A stretch of DNA of 38,462 bases from Bacteroidales bacterium (GTDB lineage: Bacteria > Bacteroidota > Bacteroidia > Bacteroidales > UBA932), in assembly GCA_024402115.1 (NCBI GenBank), contig JAKSJQ010000018.1:1-38462 (forward strand). The letters are read 5' to 3'. The notes beneath the pieces are model-generated. The model saw only the letters and a program-made list of their open reading frames with translations, did no database searches and had not been told where the DNA came from. The translations under genes were made by a program, and so were the position numbers. How positions within the stretch are numbered: the stretch's first letter is position 1; each line of letters opens with the position of its first letter. Below are positions 7,474 through 20,060 of the stretch, piece by piece.

Positions 7474-8772
7474 CTATTCAGGAATGCATAACATGATAGG
7501 CTTGCCGTCTGCTGCGTAGCGGCCTTCGAATGGGATTACGTAGCCAACCTTTGCATCGAGGTCATAGACGACGGTATGGGAGGTCTCCCAGAAGTCGTTA
7601 CCCTTCACGTGAGGATCATCGAGCTTTCCGTAATTCTCCTCGTAGCGTGCCCAATAGCTCTCCATGGCATTGTCCCAGTATCCGGTCTTGGCCTCGAAGT
7701 GGTCTTTGCAGTTCACACGGTTGCCATTCACGGTGTAGTACCATCCCTGCTCATCCTTTCCGTATGCGGTAGGGACTGCGTTGTCTGTGTACCAGAGGGA
7801 CTTGACATCCATCAGATGCTTGTAATACCATACAGACTTTGCGATTTCTAAGTTGCTGTCTACAGAGACGGCTGCATTGTCATACTGATCCTTGACTGTA
7901 TTCCACCTCTCGACGCCCATTGCGAGCGGATGGTTCTCATAGAAATCATTGGTGCCGATACCCCATCTTTCGACTGCGAAGTCGTAGAGGTTGGTCATGA
8001 TTGCAGGATTGCCGTTCTTGCTGTAGAATCCGTTGTCCTTCTTATCGTAGCTGGTCACAACCATCTCGCCATTGTCGAACTCGACTACGACTGTGCATTC
8101 CTTGTCAGAGATCATGTAGTGGGTCTCGTCACCTGCGAGGCCAACGATGCTCTGGCGCACGGTCCTCTCTGAGAGAAGCTCTATCGCCTCAGCGACGCTT
8201 CCTGCGTTGTCGAGAACGTAGCGGACGACGCACTGGCAGGTGAGGTCACCATCGGTATTGTATACAGCGCCTGGCTGGTGAGGAACGATGTTGATGTTGA
8301 TTGCTACACCTGCATCGTTGATACCGTCAACGATGACGCATGGAAGATATTTCTTGTCAGTGTCGCTGATGATGCCTTCGTCGATGTACTGCTTGGTGAC
8401 GGTTGTTGAGCTGTTGAGGAGACCGACGTTAGCATGCTTCACGTTGCCGCCCTTTGGCATCTGGATGATGAGACATCCGTAGTCTGCCTGATACCAATCG
8501 AGGTTGCGGCCATGGAACTGTCCGTTGCGCCAGCTGGTGCATGCAGCGCCCTCGGCTGACTTCTTTGCAGCCTCGAGCTCAGCGTAATGGTTCAGATAGT
8601 ATGCGTTTCCATTCTCGAATTCGAAGTCCTCAGGATTCCAGAGCACAGTGGCTGTTCTCTCCTGGAGCTTCTCTACCTTGTAATAATCTGCGGCGGGCTT
8701 ACTGTTGCATGATACGAGCCCTAAACAAAGAGTCATTGATGTAATGGCTGATAAACTTAAAATTCTCTTCAT
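7474..8772 (-). CDS. Choloylglycine-hydrolase-like (linear amide C-N hydrolase) lipoprotein
   Basis: 432 aa from the ATG at 8772 (MKRILSLSAITS). That start puts a lipobox at LGLVSC with Cys22 and sits correctly behind the promoter at 8826-8857; the longer open frame would cross the promoter. The Ntn-hydrolase core has the likely nucleophile Cys78 in GAACTSWRNG, followed by HGRNLDW (Arg89, Asp92) and INDAGVAININ (Asn152), as in penicillin V acylases and bile salt hydrolases. Because Cys78 is not near the mature N-terminus, either an autoproteolytic cut is needed or it acts as an unprocessed relative. It leads the xanthine operon, an unexpected place for an amide hydrolase. The superfamily call is good; the bile-salt substrate is not established. 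Confidence 0.82.
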   Translation of the reverse strand: MKRILSLSAITSMTLCLGLVSCNSKPAADYYKVEKLQERTATVLWNPEDFEFENGNAYYLNHYAELEAAKKSAEGAACTSWRNGQFHGRNLDWYQADYGCLIIQMPKGGNVKHANVGLLNSSTTVTKQYIDEGIISDTDKKYLPCVIVDGINDAGVAININIVPHQPGAVYNTDGDLTCQCVVRYVLDNAGSVAEAIELLSERTVRQSIVGLAGDETHYMISDKECTVVVEFDNGEMVVTSYDKKDNGFYSKNGNPAIMTNLYDFAVERWGIGTNDFYENHPLAMGVERWNTVKDQYDNAAVSVDSNLEIAKSVWYYKHLMDVKSLWYTDNAVPTAYGKDEQGWYYTVNGNRVNCKDHFEAKTGYWDNAMESYWARYEENYGKLDDPHVKGNDFWETSHTVVYDLDAKVGYVIPFEGRYAADGKPIMLCIPE

Positions 8773-8825
8773 TTTTATTGGATTTTTATCTGTCCGTTTG
8801 ATAAGGGGTAACTGTCTTATTCCTA

Positions 8826-8857
8826 CAAATATAATTACATATAGCCTTTCTAGCAAA
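8826..8857 (-). promoter_or_regulatory. Promoter of the choloylglycine hydrolase-like/xpt operon
   Basis: Read on the minus strand: TTTG (8857-8854), a 20-nt spacer, then TATATTTG (8833-8826). This is a full match to the Bacteroidota -33/-7 consensus. It leaves a leader of roughly 45 nt before the start at 8772. Confidence 0.75.
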
Positions 8858-8900
8858 GATTTTTTGCCGTGATTACTAACAATTTCAAGGTAATATTTGA

Positions 8901-8908
8901 TATATTTG
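8901..8908 (+). promoter_or_regulatory. -7 box upstream of the cystatin-like gene
   Basis: TATATTTG matches TAnnTTTG and lies about 37 nt before the ATG at 8946. No convincing TTTG was seen 19-21 nt upstream, so this is a half-site call. Confidence 0.45.
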
Positions 8909-8945
8909 TGAGGAAGTAACAGTGAAACCAAAAGACACGAAAGAT

Positions 8946-9314
8946 ATGAGAAAGTTGTACCTCCTTCTTGCTGCACTCGCTATCGTAGGATGTGGCAGCA
9001 ACAATACGTCAGCAGAAGCCTCTGATGAACTTGAAGTGATAGGTCAGGAAGCCGAAAAGATGGTCGGAGCTTTCGGAGACCAGAGGGAAATCACCGAGGG
9101 GGAGATGGCGATGTTCAAGACTGTCACGGCAAACGATGAAACTTCATCGTACGTTCCTCTTTCAGTCTCTACCCAGGTAGTGGCCGGCATCAACTACAAG
9201 TTCTATTGTCGCTACGACCCTCAGGAAAGCGAAGGCCCAGCATATTGCTGGGTAACCATATACAAGCCTCTCCCAGGATCTGGTGATCCTAGGATACTCT
9301 CAATCGAAAAGTAG
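8946..9314 (+). CDS. Cystatin/stefin-like lipoprotein, candidate cysteine protease inhibitor
   Basis: 122 aa from the ATG at 8946 (MRKLYLLLAALAIVGC), which gives a clean lipoprotein signal with Cys16; an in-frame GTG at 8922 only adds eight polar residues. The mature domain is about 95 aa. It carries the cystatin hallmark QVVAG at 77-81 followed by INYKFYCRY, then a second edge YKPLPGSGDP at 106-115, in the same order as QVVAGTNY and the later xxLPxxxxP edge of eukaryotic stefins. Known for that family: both loops wedge into papain-like proteases. Inference: a surface or periplasmic inhibitor of host or self cysteine proteases. The stefin N-terminal glycine is not obvious. Its stop is 11 nt from the convergent DUF3089 gene. 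Confidence 0.75.
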   Translation: MRKLYLLLAALAIVGCGSNNTSAEASDELEVIGQEAEKMVGAFGDQREITEGEMAMFKTVTANDETSSYVPLSVSTQVVAGINYKFYCRYDPQESEGPAYCWVTIYKPLPGSGDPRILSIEK

Positions 9315-9325
9315 GGTAGCCTCCT

Positions 9326-10348
9326 TTAGAATGACTTTGCTCTGAGGAGAGCGTTGTCATGAATCTGGGATGCGTAGAACAGCAGATCCCAGTGATGGAG
9401 GTTGTTCTTGTCCACGCCTGCGTTCAGGAAGAAAGGCGCGATTTCATAGAAACTGTAGTAATACTCAGGATCGTCGGTATCGACTATGAGGACATTTGTC
9501 TCCGGGTCGATATGGACGGTGTTTGTGGTACCATTGAACTCGAAAGTGGCAGGTGTGCTGTCTGTCTTCCAGTTAAGCGGGTTCATGCAGGTGGCAGCAT
9601 CGGCACCGACCAGCGGCCAGATTGCATCTACCGTCTGGGTGCTGTTGAAGCTGATGACTACACCGCTGTCACCTTCTCCGGTAGCTGCTTTGATGTGCGG
9701 AATGCCTAGATCCTCCTTGCTGATCCTATAGCCGAGAGCGTAGCACGCGATCATGCGCTCATATTGTTCGTCACTCATGTGTATGAGCAGGTCCAGAGCC
9801 AGCATCGCTCCCTGGCTGAATCCGTCGATTATGAACGGACGCCCACCGTTCTGGTGCTCCATATAAAAGTCGAAGGCATCGCATACCTCCTCAACCACAT
9901 TGTGATAGACATCCTCGAGATTGGTGCCTGATGTCAGGATTTCCTGCTGACCTCCGAACAGGTTCAGCTCCTCTTCCTGCTGCTGTATGGCGTTTCTCGG
10001 AAGTTGTGTCAATGCGTCGAAGGTCAGCTGGTGGTAGAGAGGAGAGATGACGTTGAAATCGTCGTTGAACATGTTCTTCTCCACCCATGCGATCTCACCG
10101 TTGATGGCGTCTAGATCGGCGTCGGTCAGTTGCGACTGCCAGCAGATATTACCCTCGCTGTCAGTAGCGTTGATCACCTCGGTCGAGACGAAGTACAGAA
10201 CGTCTATCTTATCCTTGTCGAACTTATTTGCCGGCTGGTACCAACTCTCAGGATTGCTCCAATCCGACTGTGGACCTTTGCATGAGCACACCAACATTGC
10301 CGCAGACATCAGTATCAATGCGACGGTATTCAAATATATTCTTGACAT
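9326..10348 (-). CDS. DUF3089-type alpha/beta-hydrolase lipoprotein
   Basis: 340 aa. The N-terminus has a lipoprotein signal with lipobox VCSC (Cys23). The motif IDVLYFVSTEV near 48-58 and the nucleophile elbow GFSQGA (Ser178) in a block reading GRPFIIDGFSQGAMLAL fit DUF3089, an alpha/beta-hydrolase-fold family of unknown substrate. A late HHWDLLFY (about 319) offers a possible catalytic histidine. Expected location: periplasm or outer membrane. It is a single gene, convergent with the cystatin-like gene and divergent from the phosphoribosyltransferase-like gene. Confidence 0.78.
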   Translation of the reverse strand: MSRIYLNTVALILMSAAMLVCSCKGPQSDWSNPESWYQPANKFDKDKIDVLYFVSTEVINATDSEGNICWQSQLTDADLDAINGEIAWVEKNMFNDDFNVISPLYHQLTFDALTQLPRNAIQQQEEELNLFGGQQEILTSGTNLEDVYHNVVEEVCDAFDFYMEHQNGGRPFIIDGFSQGAMLALDLLIHMSDEQYERMIACYALGYRISKEDLGIPHIKAATGEGDSGVVISFNSTQTVDAIWPLVGADAATCMNPLNWKTDSTPATFEFNGTTNTVHIDPETNVLIVDTDDPEYYYSFYEIAPFFLNAGVDKNNLHHWDLLFYASQIHDNALLRAKSF

Positions 10349-10387
10349 ATCCTATCCATTTAACACTGCAAACTTACAAAAAAGTCT

Positions 10388-10395
10388 TAAATTTG
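10388..10395 (+). promoter_or_regulatory. -7 box upstream of the PRT-like gene
   Basis: TAAATTTG matches TAnnTTTG and ends 21 nt before the ATG at 10417. The -33 element is not clear. Confidence 0.45.
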
Positions 10396-10416
10396 TGACC
10401 CGTTAAATCTAGCGGG

Positions 10417-11490
10417 ATGAATCCACAAGCATATTTAGAAAACATACAAGCCGGTTTCTACAGACTGGCAGATATCTCCTTGTTGAATCAATACTATGTC
10501 GTGACAGATCCTCTGACATGCCGACTGATGGCATCGCCCGAGGTGACCGGCTTCAATACCTATCAGGCTCAGCTCCCTCCTACAACCAAGGCTCTCGAGA
10601 TACTCGAACAGCAGGACAGCAGGGGACTCGACAGAGTCAATATTCTCACCATACTCCGCGGAAGCCTGAACTATCCTGTGGAGGAGGCATGCCACAGCTG
10701 CGGCATCACCGTCTCAGACATCAGCTTCATGAGCTGCGAGAGAATAATCGTGGACGGAGTGATCACCGGACTCGATGTCAAGTATGAGAAGCTCCATACA
10801 GAAGACGACTGCACCCTCGTTATCGGAGACATCATCGCCAGCGGGGCGACGCTCAAACTCTGTCTCGAACATGTGTTTGATGTATTCAGGGCAAACGGAC
10901 ACTCGATCAGGAAAGTAGTCTTCTTTACTGTCGGCGGCACCAAGGCACTTAGTCTGATGGAAGAGATGACACGGAGACTGAGGAAATTCTGGCCTTCGTT
11001 CGAGGGCTTTCAGTGTGTTTTCTATGAAGGAATCTTCACCGCATATTCCGACAAGGGCGTCACTGGCGTTAACCATCCTGACATCGACTTCGGGTGGAAA
11101 GGCGGAGCTGTATCTCCGGAATTCAGACAGTATGTACTCGACTATGAATACGCACCAGCTCTTCTCGAGAAGTGTACGATATATGATGGCGGTGCGAGGA
11201 GATATGAGATCGGGCACCATGCCGAAGAGGTGATCGAATACTGGGAAGACCTTCTTTCCGTCGCCGACAAAGCCGACTATAAGGCATTCCTTGACGAAAA
11301 GTTCGGCTATGAAGTCGGATGCGGATATAATTCGTGGCTCGAGGCATCCCATCTGGATCCGTGTGGGGACTATATGGTTCTCTACGAGAATGAAAGGAAA
11401 TACGCAGAGAGGCTGGGGGAGAAAAAGCTCCGTGAGATCTGCGAGACCAGACTCTGCCAGCTCAGGAAGGATTTCGAGAAATTTCTATAG
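10417..11490 (+). CDS. Phosphoribosyltransferase-like protein
   Basis: 357 aa, cytoplasmic, no signal peptide. The PRPP-loop-like motif VIGDIIASGATLKL (about 135-148) matches the type I phosphoribosyltransferase signature of hydrophobic residues, acidic pair region and T/SG-x-T. A basic block RGSLNYP (81-87) precedes it, as the flexible loop or PPi loop would. The protein is much longer than simple PRTases (180-210 aa): about 150 further C-terminal residues carry many Tyr, Trp and Cys and match nothing I know. It is followed after 11 nt by a CodB-type permease, so a base-salvage role is likely. Which base is used, or whether it is a regulator that only binds PRPP, is open. Confidence 0.68.
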   Translation: MNPQAYLENIQAGFYRLADISLLNQYYVVTDPLTCRLMASPEVTGFNTYQAQLPPTTKALEILEQQDSRGLDRVNILTILRGSLNYPVEEACHSCGITVSDISFMSCERIIVDGVITGLDVKYEKLHTEDDCTLVIGDIIASGATLKLCLEHVFDVFRANGHSIRKVVFFTVGGTKALSLMEEMTRRLRKFWPSFEGFQCVFYEGIFTAYSDKGVTGVNHPDIDFGWKGGAVSPEFRQYVLDYEYAPALLEKCTIYDGGARRYEIGHHAEEVIEYWEDLLSVADKADYKAFLDEKFGYEVGCGYNSWLEASHLDPCGDYMVLYENERKYAERLGEKKLREICETRLCQLRKDFEKFL

Positions 11491-11501
11491 AATAATGAGA
11501 T

Positions 11502-12746
11502 ATGGGCAAGAAAAACCTAGACTTTGAGAATTCGAGAGTACCAGCTGAACATCGTCGCAGCAATGTGACTCTCTTCATGATCATGATGGGCTTCACATTC
11601 TTCTCTGCAAGCATGTGGGCCGGCCAGAACCTCGCCGATGGACTCGATTTCAACGGCTTCATACTCGCGCTGGTAATCGGCGGAATCATACTCGGTGCCT
11701 ATACCGGTGCCCTCGGATACATAGGCGCAGAGAGCGGACTTTCGCTCGACCTACTCGCGAAGAGGGTGTTCGGTGAGAAGGGCAGCTGGCTTCCGAGCGC
11801 GATGATCTCCTTCACCCAGATGGGATGGTTCGGCGTCGGACTCGCAATGTTCGCCATTCCGGTGGCAAAGGAACTGCTCGGACTTGAAGTGACTCCGGAT
11901 TCTATGCCTTGGCAGGGCTACGCGATGGTGTTCATCGCCGGCGTGTTAATGACCGCCAGCGCATTCTTCGGAATCAAGAGCCTCACCATAATCAGCTACA
12001 TTGCAGTACCACTCGTGGCTATCCTGGGCACCGTGGCCATCGTCATGGCCATCAACAGCGGTGACGCGAGTCTCGTGGAGCAGTTTGCGATGGGCACGAA
12101 GGACCTTTCGATCATCGCAGGTGCCGGATTGGTGGTCGGTAGTTTCGTATCCGGAGGTACAGCGACCCCTAACTTCACTCGTTTCGCCAAGAGCGGTAAG
12201 ATTGCGGCGATAATCACCGTCGTCGCCTTCTTCCTAGGCAACTCGCTGATGCTCCTTTTCGGTGCAATTTCGTCTATCTATGCAGGCGGAAACGATATCT
12301 TCGAGGTCATGCTCAACCTGAATCTCTTCTACTTCGCTGTGATAGTGCTTGGCCTCAATATCTGGACGACCAATGACAACGCCATATATACCACTGGACT
12401 CGGCCTCTCGAACATCACCGGCTTCTCGAAGAAATCGATGGTGCTTGCTTCCGGCCTGATCGGAACCGTCCTCGCAGTATGGCTTTACTGGAACTTCTGT
12501 GACTGGCTCAATGTGCTCAACGGCACTCTTCCTCCTGTGGGAATTATCCTCGTGCTCGGTTATTTCACCAATCGCAGGAAGATCATGTCAGATGAGGATA
12601 CCAGCTTCACCGTGAACTGGTTTGCAGTTGCCGGAGTCGTTATCGGAGCGGTTGTCGCAAACCTCCTTCCATGGGGAATCGCTTCCATCAACGGAATGGT
12701 GACTGCGAGCGCGATCTACCTTGCCGGTAAGCTTATCCGCAAATAG
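11502..12746 (+). CDS. codB: NCS1-family cytosine/purine permease (CodB-like)
   Basis: 414 aa inner-membrane transporter with about twelve hydrophobic helices. Family features: N-terminal VPAEHRRSNVTLFMIMMGF, the first-helix block SASMWAGQNL, then SGGTATPNFTRFAKS in the middle and LNIWTTNDNAIYTTGLGLS, all typical of cytosine permease CodB. Known role: uptake of cytosine, and in relatives other purine/pyrimidine bases or hydroxymethylpyrimidine. It sits 11 nt after the phosphoribosyltransferase-like gene, and no cytosine deaminase is nearby. The stop is 10 nt from the convergent kinase gene. The symbol reflects family resemblance; the substrate is inferred. Confidence 0.85.
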   Translation: MGKKNLDFENSRVPAEHRRSNVTLFMIMMGFTFFSASMWAGQNLADGLDFNGFILALVIGGIILGAYTGALGYIGAESGLSLDLLAKRVFGEKGSWLPSAMISFTQMGWFGVGLAMFAIPVAKELLGLEVTPDSMPWQGYAMVFIAGVLMTASAFFGIKSLTIISYIAVPLVAILGTVAIVMAINSGDASLVEQFAMGTKDLSIIAGAGLVVGSFVSGGTATPNFTRFAKSGKIAAIITVVAFFLGNSLMLLFGAISSIYAGGNDIFEVMLNLNLFYFAVIVLGLNIWTTNDNAIYTTGLGLSNITGFSKKSMVLASGLIGTVLAVWLYWNFCDWLNVLNGTLPPVGIILVLGYFTNRRKIMSDEDTSFTVNWFAVAGVVIGAVVANLLPWGIASINGMVTASAIYLAGKLIRK

Positions 12747-12756
12747 GAACTTCCTC

Positions 12757-14916
12757 CTACTTGTCGTTGATTACGAATACGAACCTTGCTCCTTTGGTGT
12801 AGCTCTTGTCGAGATATACCTCGCCACCCAGCTTCTCAGCAATCATCTTGCAGATGTTGAGACCCAGTCCAGAGCCCTGCGAGAACTGGTTGAGCTTGGT
12901 GAAGCGGTTGAAGATCTCGTCAGCCTTTTCCGCAGGAACGCCTTCGCCGGTATCCGTCACGCTGAAGGTCAGCTTGCCCGGATTCTCGGTGGTGGAGCAG
13001 TGCAGATGGATCTCACCCTTGGCGGTGTGCTTGCATGCGTTGGTGAGATAATTGATGAGCACCTGCTGTATCCTTCGGCCGTCTGAATTGACAGTGTGGT
13101 CGTCAGGAAGATCAGAGGTGAAGTACATCTCCACGTCGTTCGGCTTCCTGAACTCGACGGACATGATGGCGTTCATGCATATCTGGTTGACGTTGATGTC
13201 CGACATCTGTATGCGGTAGTTTCCATGCTCGGAATCAGCGATGTCGATGATGTCGCCGATGAGCATGTCCAGCATGTTGTAGCTGTTGTAGATGTACCTG
13301 TTGTACTGCTCCTTCTCGCTCTCGGTCCATGCCCCGTCAGGAAGTCCCAGCAGCTGTGCGAAGCCGAACAGGGCGTTGAGAGGTGTGCGGATCTCGTGGC
13401 TCATGTTCTGGAGGAACATTGTCTTCGCCTTGTTCGCGGCGATGTTGTCCTCGAGAATGCGCTGACGCCTGATTTCGGCCTGCTTCTCGTCCTCGATCTT
13501 CCTCACCGCCCAGATGAGGTTGCTGATGGTTCCGTCTTCATCCCTCTTTGCTACGATATATGACCACTCATGCCATACGTCGTTCCTGTCCTTGAACTGG
13601 TTTATGAGGACATTGATGTCCTTCATGCGCTCATTGACGGTGCTCAGGTCGGCGAACTTGATCATCTCTTCCCTGAACAGCGGAGAGACTCTCTGGTTGC
13701 ATGCGAAATCGATCGCGGCAAGGATGTCGCCGGTCTCGTACTTGCTCTTCTGCTCCTCAGTGATGTCCATGTTCCAGTTGTAGGTGATGTACGTCATGTT
13801 TTCCATCTTGATGTACGTCATGAACTGGTATGAACGTGCGAGCGACCTGATCACGAGGTCGGTGCGCTTCTCCTTCTTCTTCGATTCCGTGATATCCGCG
13901 CAGAAGCCGGAAATGACCTCCTGATTGTCCTCGGTCACATAATTGGCTCCGCCTGCATGGAGGTAGATGCTGCCCTTGGTCGGGTGGTTCCATGTGAGCT
14001 GTCTCGTGCGTATGGTCCCGTCCCTCATCGATGCATAGTCGTCGTTCTCGATGGTGAATATGTCCTCCTGAAGCCGGCTGTGGTAGTATGTGTACATCTC
14101 CTCTGGAGTCAGATTCATGTCCTCGACACCGAATATCCTGCGGAGTGTGCGGTCGGCGTACATCTTATGGTGACCTGGCGATACCATCAGGATCTTCCAT
14201 ATGCCATATCCGGCGTTGGCGATGATGCCCGTATTCTCCTCCAGCTTCTGCCTGATCTCGTTCTTCTCATCCTCGTGGACGAAGATATGGATGGTGCACA
14301 TGCCTATCGTGAGGCCTATGCTGTACAGCGGCAGGTACGGATACCAGATCTGCACCACGATGCACGTGGTCATCACAACGCAGAACATTCCGATGGTGAA
14401 ATATCTGAGCCTGCTCCTTCCGCTTGTCCTGAGGTGGAATATGAATGACATTATCGCCACGAGGGCATAGAGGGTGATCTGGATGCCGAGAGCTATGTGT
14501 CGTATAAGACCGGTCTGATACTCGCCGTTTGCGTCGAACCAGAAGAATGTCGGTGTGAATAGGTTGATCACGAGGCTTATGATCTCTCCTGCGCAGAAGG
14601 CGAATCCGAATCCCACGATTCCGAGTCCTATCATCTTAGGCGGGTTCAGGTAAGCAACCACATAGCGGCACCAGAAGACTATCGACAGGGCGACTGCGAT
14701 ATGATAGACGAAAGTGTCGGCATAGAGGAGAGGGGAAGCCCCTCTGTCGTTCAGAAGGCCCCAGGCACTGTCAATGATGAAATATACGATGAGGACCAGG
14801 ATATAGCTGTGGTATCGTCTGGTCGCGACGTCGGTCTGAGCCTTGGTATTGAAGACATCAAAATTGATCACGAGGAGCAGAATGATGGCTATGATACCGA
14901 ACAATGAATAGTACAT
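12757..14916 (-). CDS. Seven-TM sensor histidine kinase with PAS domain
   Basis: 719 aa from the ATG at 14916 (MYYSLFGIIA); a longer version needs a TTG and would reach into the promoter. The first ~215 residues form about seven transmembrane helices. A PAS region follows (GIIANAGYGIWKILM, and later VISGFCADITESKK) and then a second PAS-like region. The kinase core has the H-box NMSHEIRTPLNAL with His507, the N-box NACKHT, the G1 box DTGEG, the F box FNRF and the G2 box GSGLGL. No receiver domain and no adjacent response regulator. It is closely similar in its core (same LPDG spacing and N-box) to the kinase at 20061-22388, so the two look like paralogues. Ligand unknown. Confidence 0.9.
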   Translation of the reverse strand: MYYSLFGIIAIILLLVINFDVFNTKAQTDVATRRYHSYILVLIVYFIIDSAWGLLNDRGASPLLYADTFVYHIAVALSIVFWCRYVVAYLNPPKMIGLGIVGFGFAFCAGEIISLVINLFTPTFFWFDANGEYQTGLIRHIALGIQITLYALVAIMSFIFHLRTSGRSRLRYFTIGMFCVVMTTCIVVQIWYPYLPLYSIGLTIGMCTIHIFVHEDEKNEIRQKLEENTGIIANAGYGIWKILMVSPGHHKMYADRTLRRIFGVEDMNLTPEEMYTYYHSRLQEDIFTIENDDYASMRDGTIRTRQLTWNHPTKGSIYLHAGGANYVTEDNQEVISGFCADITESKKKEKRTDLVIRSLARSYQFMTYIKMENMTYITYNWNMDITEEQKSKYETGDILAAIDFACNQRVSPLFREEMIKFADLSTVNERMKDINVLINQFKDRNDVWHEWSYIVAKRDEDGTISNLIWAVRKIEDEKQAEIRRQRILEDNIAANKAKTMFLQNMSHEIRTPLNALFGFAQLLGLPDGAWTESEKEQYNRYIYNSYNMLDMLIGDIIDIADSEHGNYRIQMSDINVNQICMNAIMSVEFRKPNDVEMYFTSDLPDDHTVNSDGRRIQQVLINYLTNACKHTAKGEIHLHCSTTENPGKLTFSVTDTGEGVPAEKADEIFNRFTKLNQFSQGSGLGLNICKMIAEKLGGEVYLDKSYTKGARFVFVINDK

Positions 14917-14945
14917 GTGTGTTGTTGACAAGTAAGTGTGTTTGA

Positions 14946-14978
14946 TAAATATAGCCAATTTGCGCGAGAAATGGCAAA
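14946..14978 (-). promoter_or_regulatory. Promoter of the seven-TM kinase gene
   Basis: On the minus strand TTTG (14978-14975) is followed after 21 nt by TATATTTA (14953-14946), a near-perfect Bacteroidota promoter about 30 nt before the ATG at 14916. Confidence 0.65.
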
Positions 14979-15021
14979 ATACTTGTCAATGCTTTTCAAG
15001 AAACCACAAAATTGCTTTTTA

Positions 15022-15052
15022 TGAAAAGAAAAGGCCGGACAGAGCCCGGCCT
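15022..15052 (-). terminator. Rho-independent terminator after the GH2 gene
   Basis: AGGCCGG at 15032-15038 pairs with CCGGCCT at 15046-15052. On the minus strand the stem is followed by TTTTCTTTT. It lies 26 nt past the GH2 stop. Confidence 0.8.
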
Positions 15053-15077
15053 ATGGTTGTTCTTGGCGTATTCCCGA

Positions 15078-19196
<4,119 letters not shown>

Positions 19197-19233
19197 TTAT
19201 GACTGAATGTTCTTTAAATGATGCTTCTGCAGC

Positions 19234-20052
19234 TTATTCGCACAGCAAGGCTTTTGCCTCGGCGGTGAGATATGGCTCCACGACCTCGAATGGGAGGGTG
19301 AATGACGGCATCCCGGATGCGTACGGTGCGATTTCGTACTGCTGGTAGGTGAAGGTCAGGCCCTCTGCGCATGGGGCCGGCTGGTGGCTCGGAATAGGGA
19401 TGATCCCATCCTCGATGAAGAGAAACTCCATCATCTGCTCCTCGCTCTGGACTTCCTCTGTCTCTCCGAAGAACTGCATGAGCCCTTTCTTGAACTCCTG
19501 CTGGAGCGGCATCAGCGCCGAGTCGGTGATGAACTTCTGGACCTTGACACCGGTGGCCTTGTCGAAGGTCTGCGGACCGGCTCCTGTGACACCTCCGTGC
19601 GCGCCTCCAAGGTAGATGTAGTTGCTGCAGTCGAACACGACATACCTGTCGGTCTCGTATGTTCTCGCGATGTTGATCTGGTATTCCCATGGATAATAGG
19701 ACTCCTCTTTGGCGGCGATTGCGTTCGCGCTCACGGCGAGGCCCTTTCCGTAGTGCTCCACGCACTCTCCGACCTCTGACCTGTCGCCTGCGAAGGATTC
19801 GAACTGCGGCTTGTTGTCCTCATAGCTGACAAAGCGTGTCTCGCGGTCAAGATATGCGACCAGGGTGTCTCTGATCAGGGATTCGGCAGGGGAGAGTCCG
19901 GACGGAAGCTCTATCGACAGCGTGGTGCTGCAGTACTTCGTCGAGTCTGCGAACGATATTGTTTCTGTGCGGAAATCCTCCTGTACGCCGGCGCATGATG
20001 CTGCCAGCAGTGATGCCGCGAGTATGGGAATGAAAAGTGATCTCTTTTTCAT
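19234..20052 (-). CDS. DUF3298-domain lipoprotein (RsiV/PdaC-like fold)
   Basis: 272 aa from the ATG at 20052 (MKKRSLFIPI). This start gives a lipoprotein signal with Cys20 in LLAASC; a 15-codon longer start would overlap the kinase gene. The mature part has the DUF4163/DUF3298 pattern: NYIYLGGAHGG, then FDKATGVKVQ, and the ending YEIAPYASGMPSFTLPFEVV followed by PYLT. Related domains occur in anti-sigma factor RsiV, which binds lysozyme, and in many Bacteroidales surface lipoproteins. It lies 8 nt after the kinase at 20061-22388, so a partner or ligand-sensing role beside that kinase is possible but unproven. Confidence 0.82.
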   Translation of the reverse strand: MKKRSLFIPILAASLLAASCAGVQEDFRTETISFADSTKYCSTTLSIELPSGLSPAESLIRDTLVAYLDRETRFVSYEDNKPQFESFAGDRSEVGECVEHYGKGLAVSANAIAAKEESYYPWEYQINIARTYETDRYVVFDCSNYIYLGGAHGGVTGAGPQTFDKATGVKVQKFITDSALMPLQQEFKKGLMQFFGETEEVQSEEQMMEFLFIEDGIIPIPSHQPAPCAEGLTFTYQQYEIAPYASGMPSFTLPFEVVEPYLTAEAKALLCE

Positions 20053-20060
20053 GTTGGAGT

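Noticed and set aside
14917..14958. Longer start for the seven-TM kinase
   Set aside because: It needs a TTG and would include the -7 box of a well-formed promoter; the ATG at 14916 begins directly with the first membrane helix.
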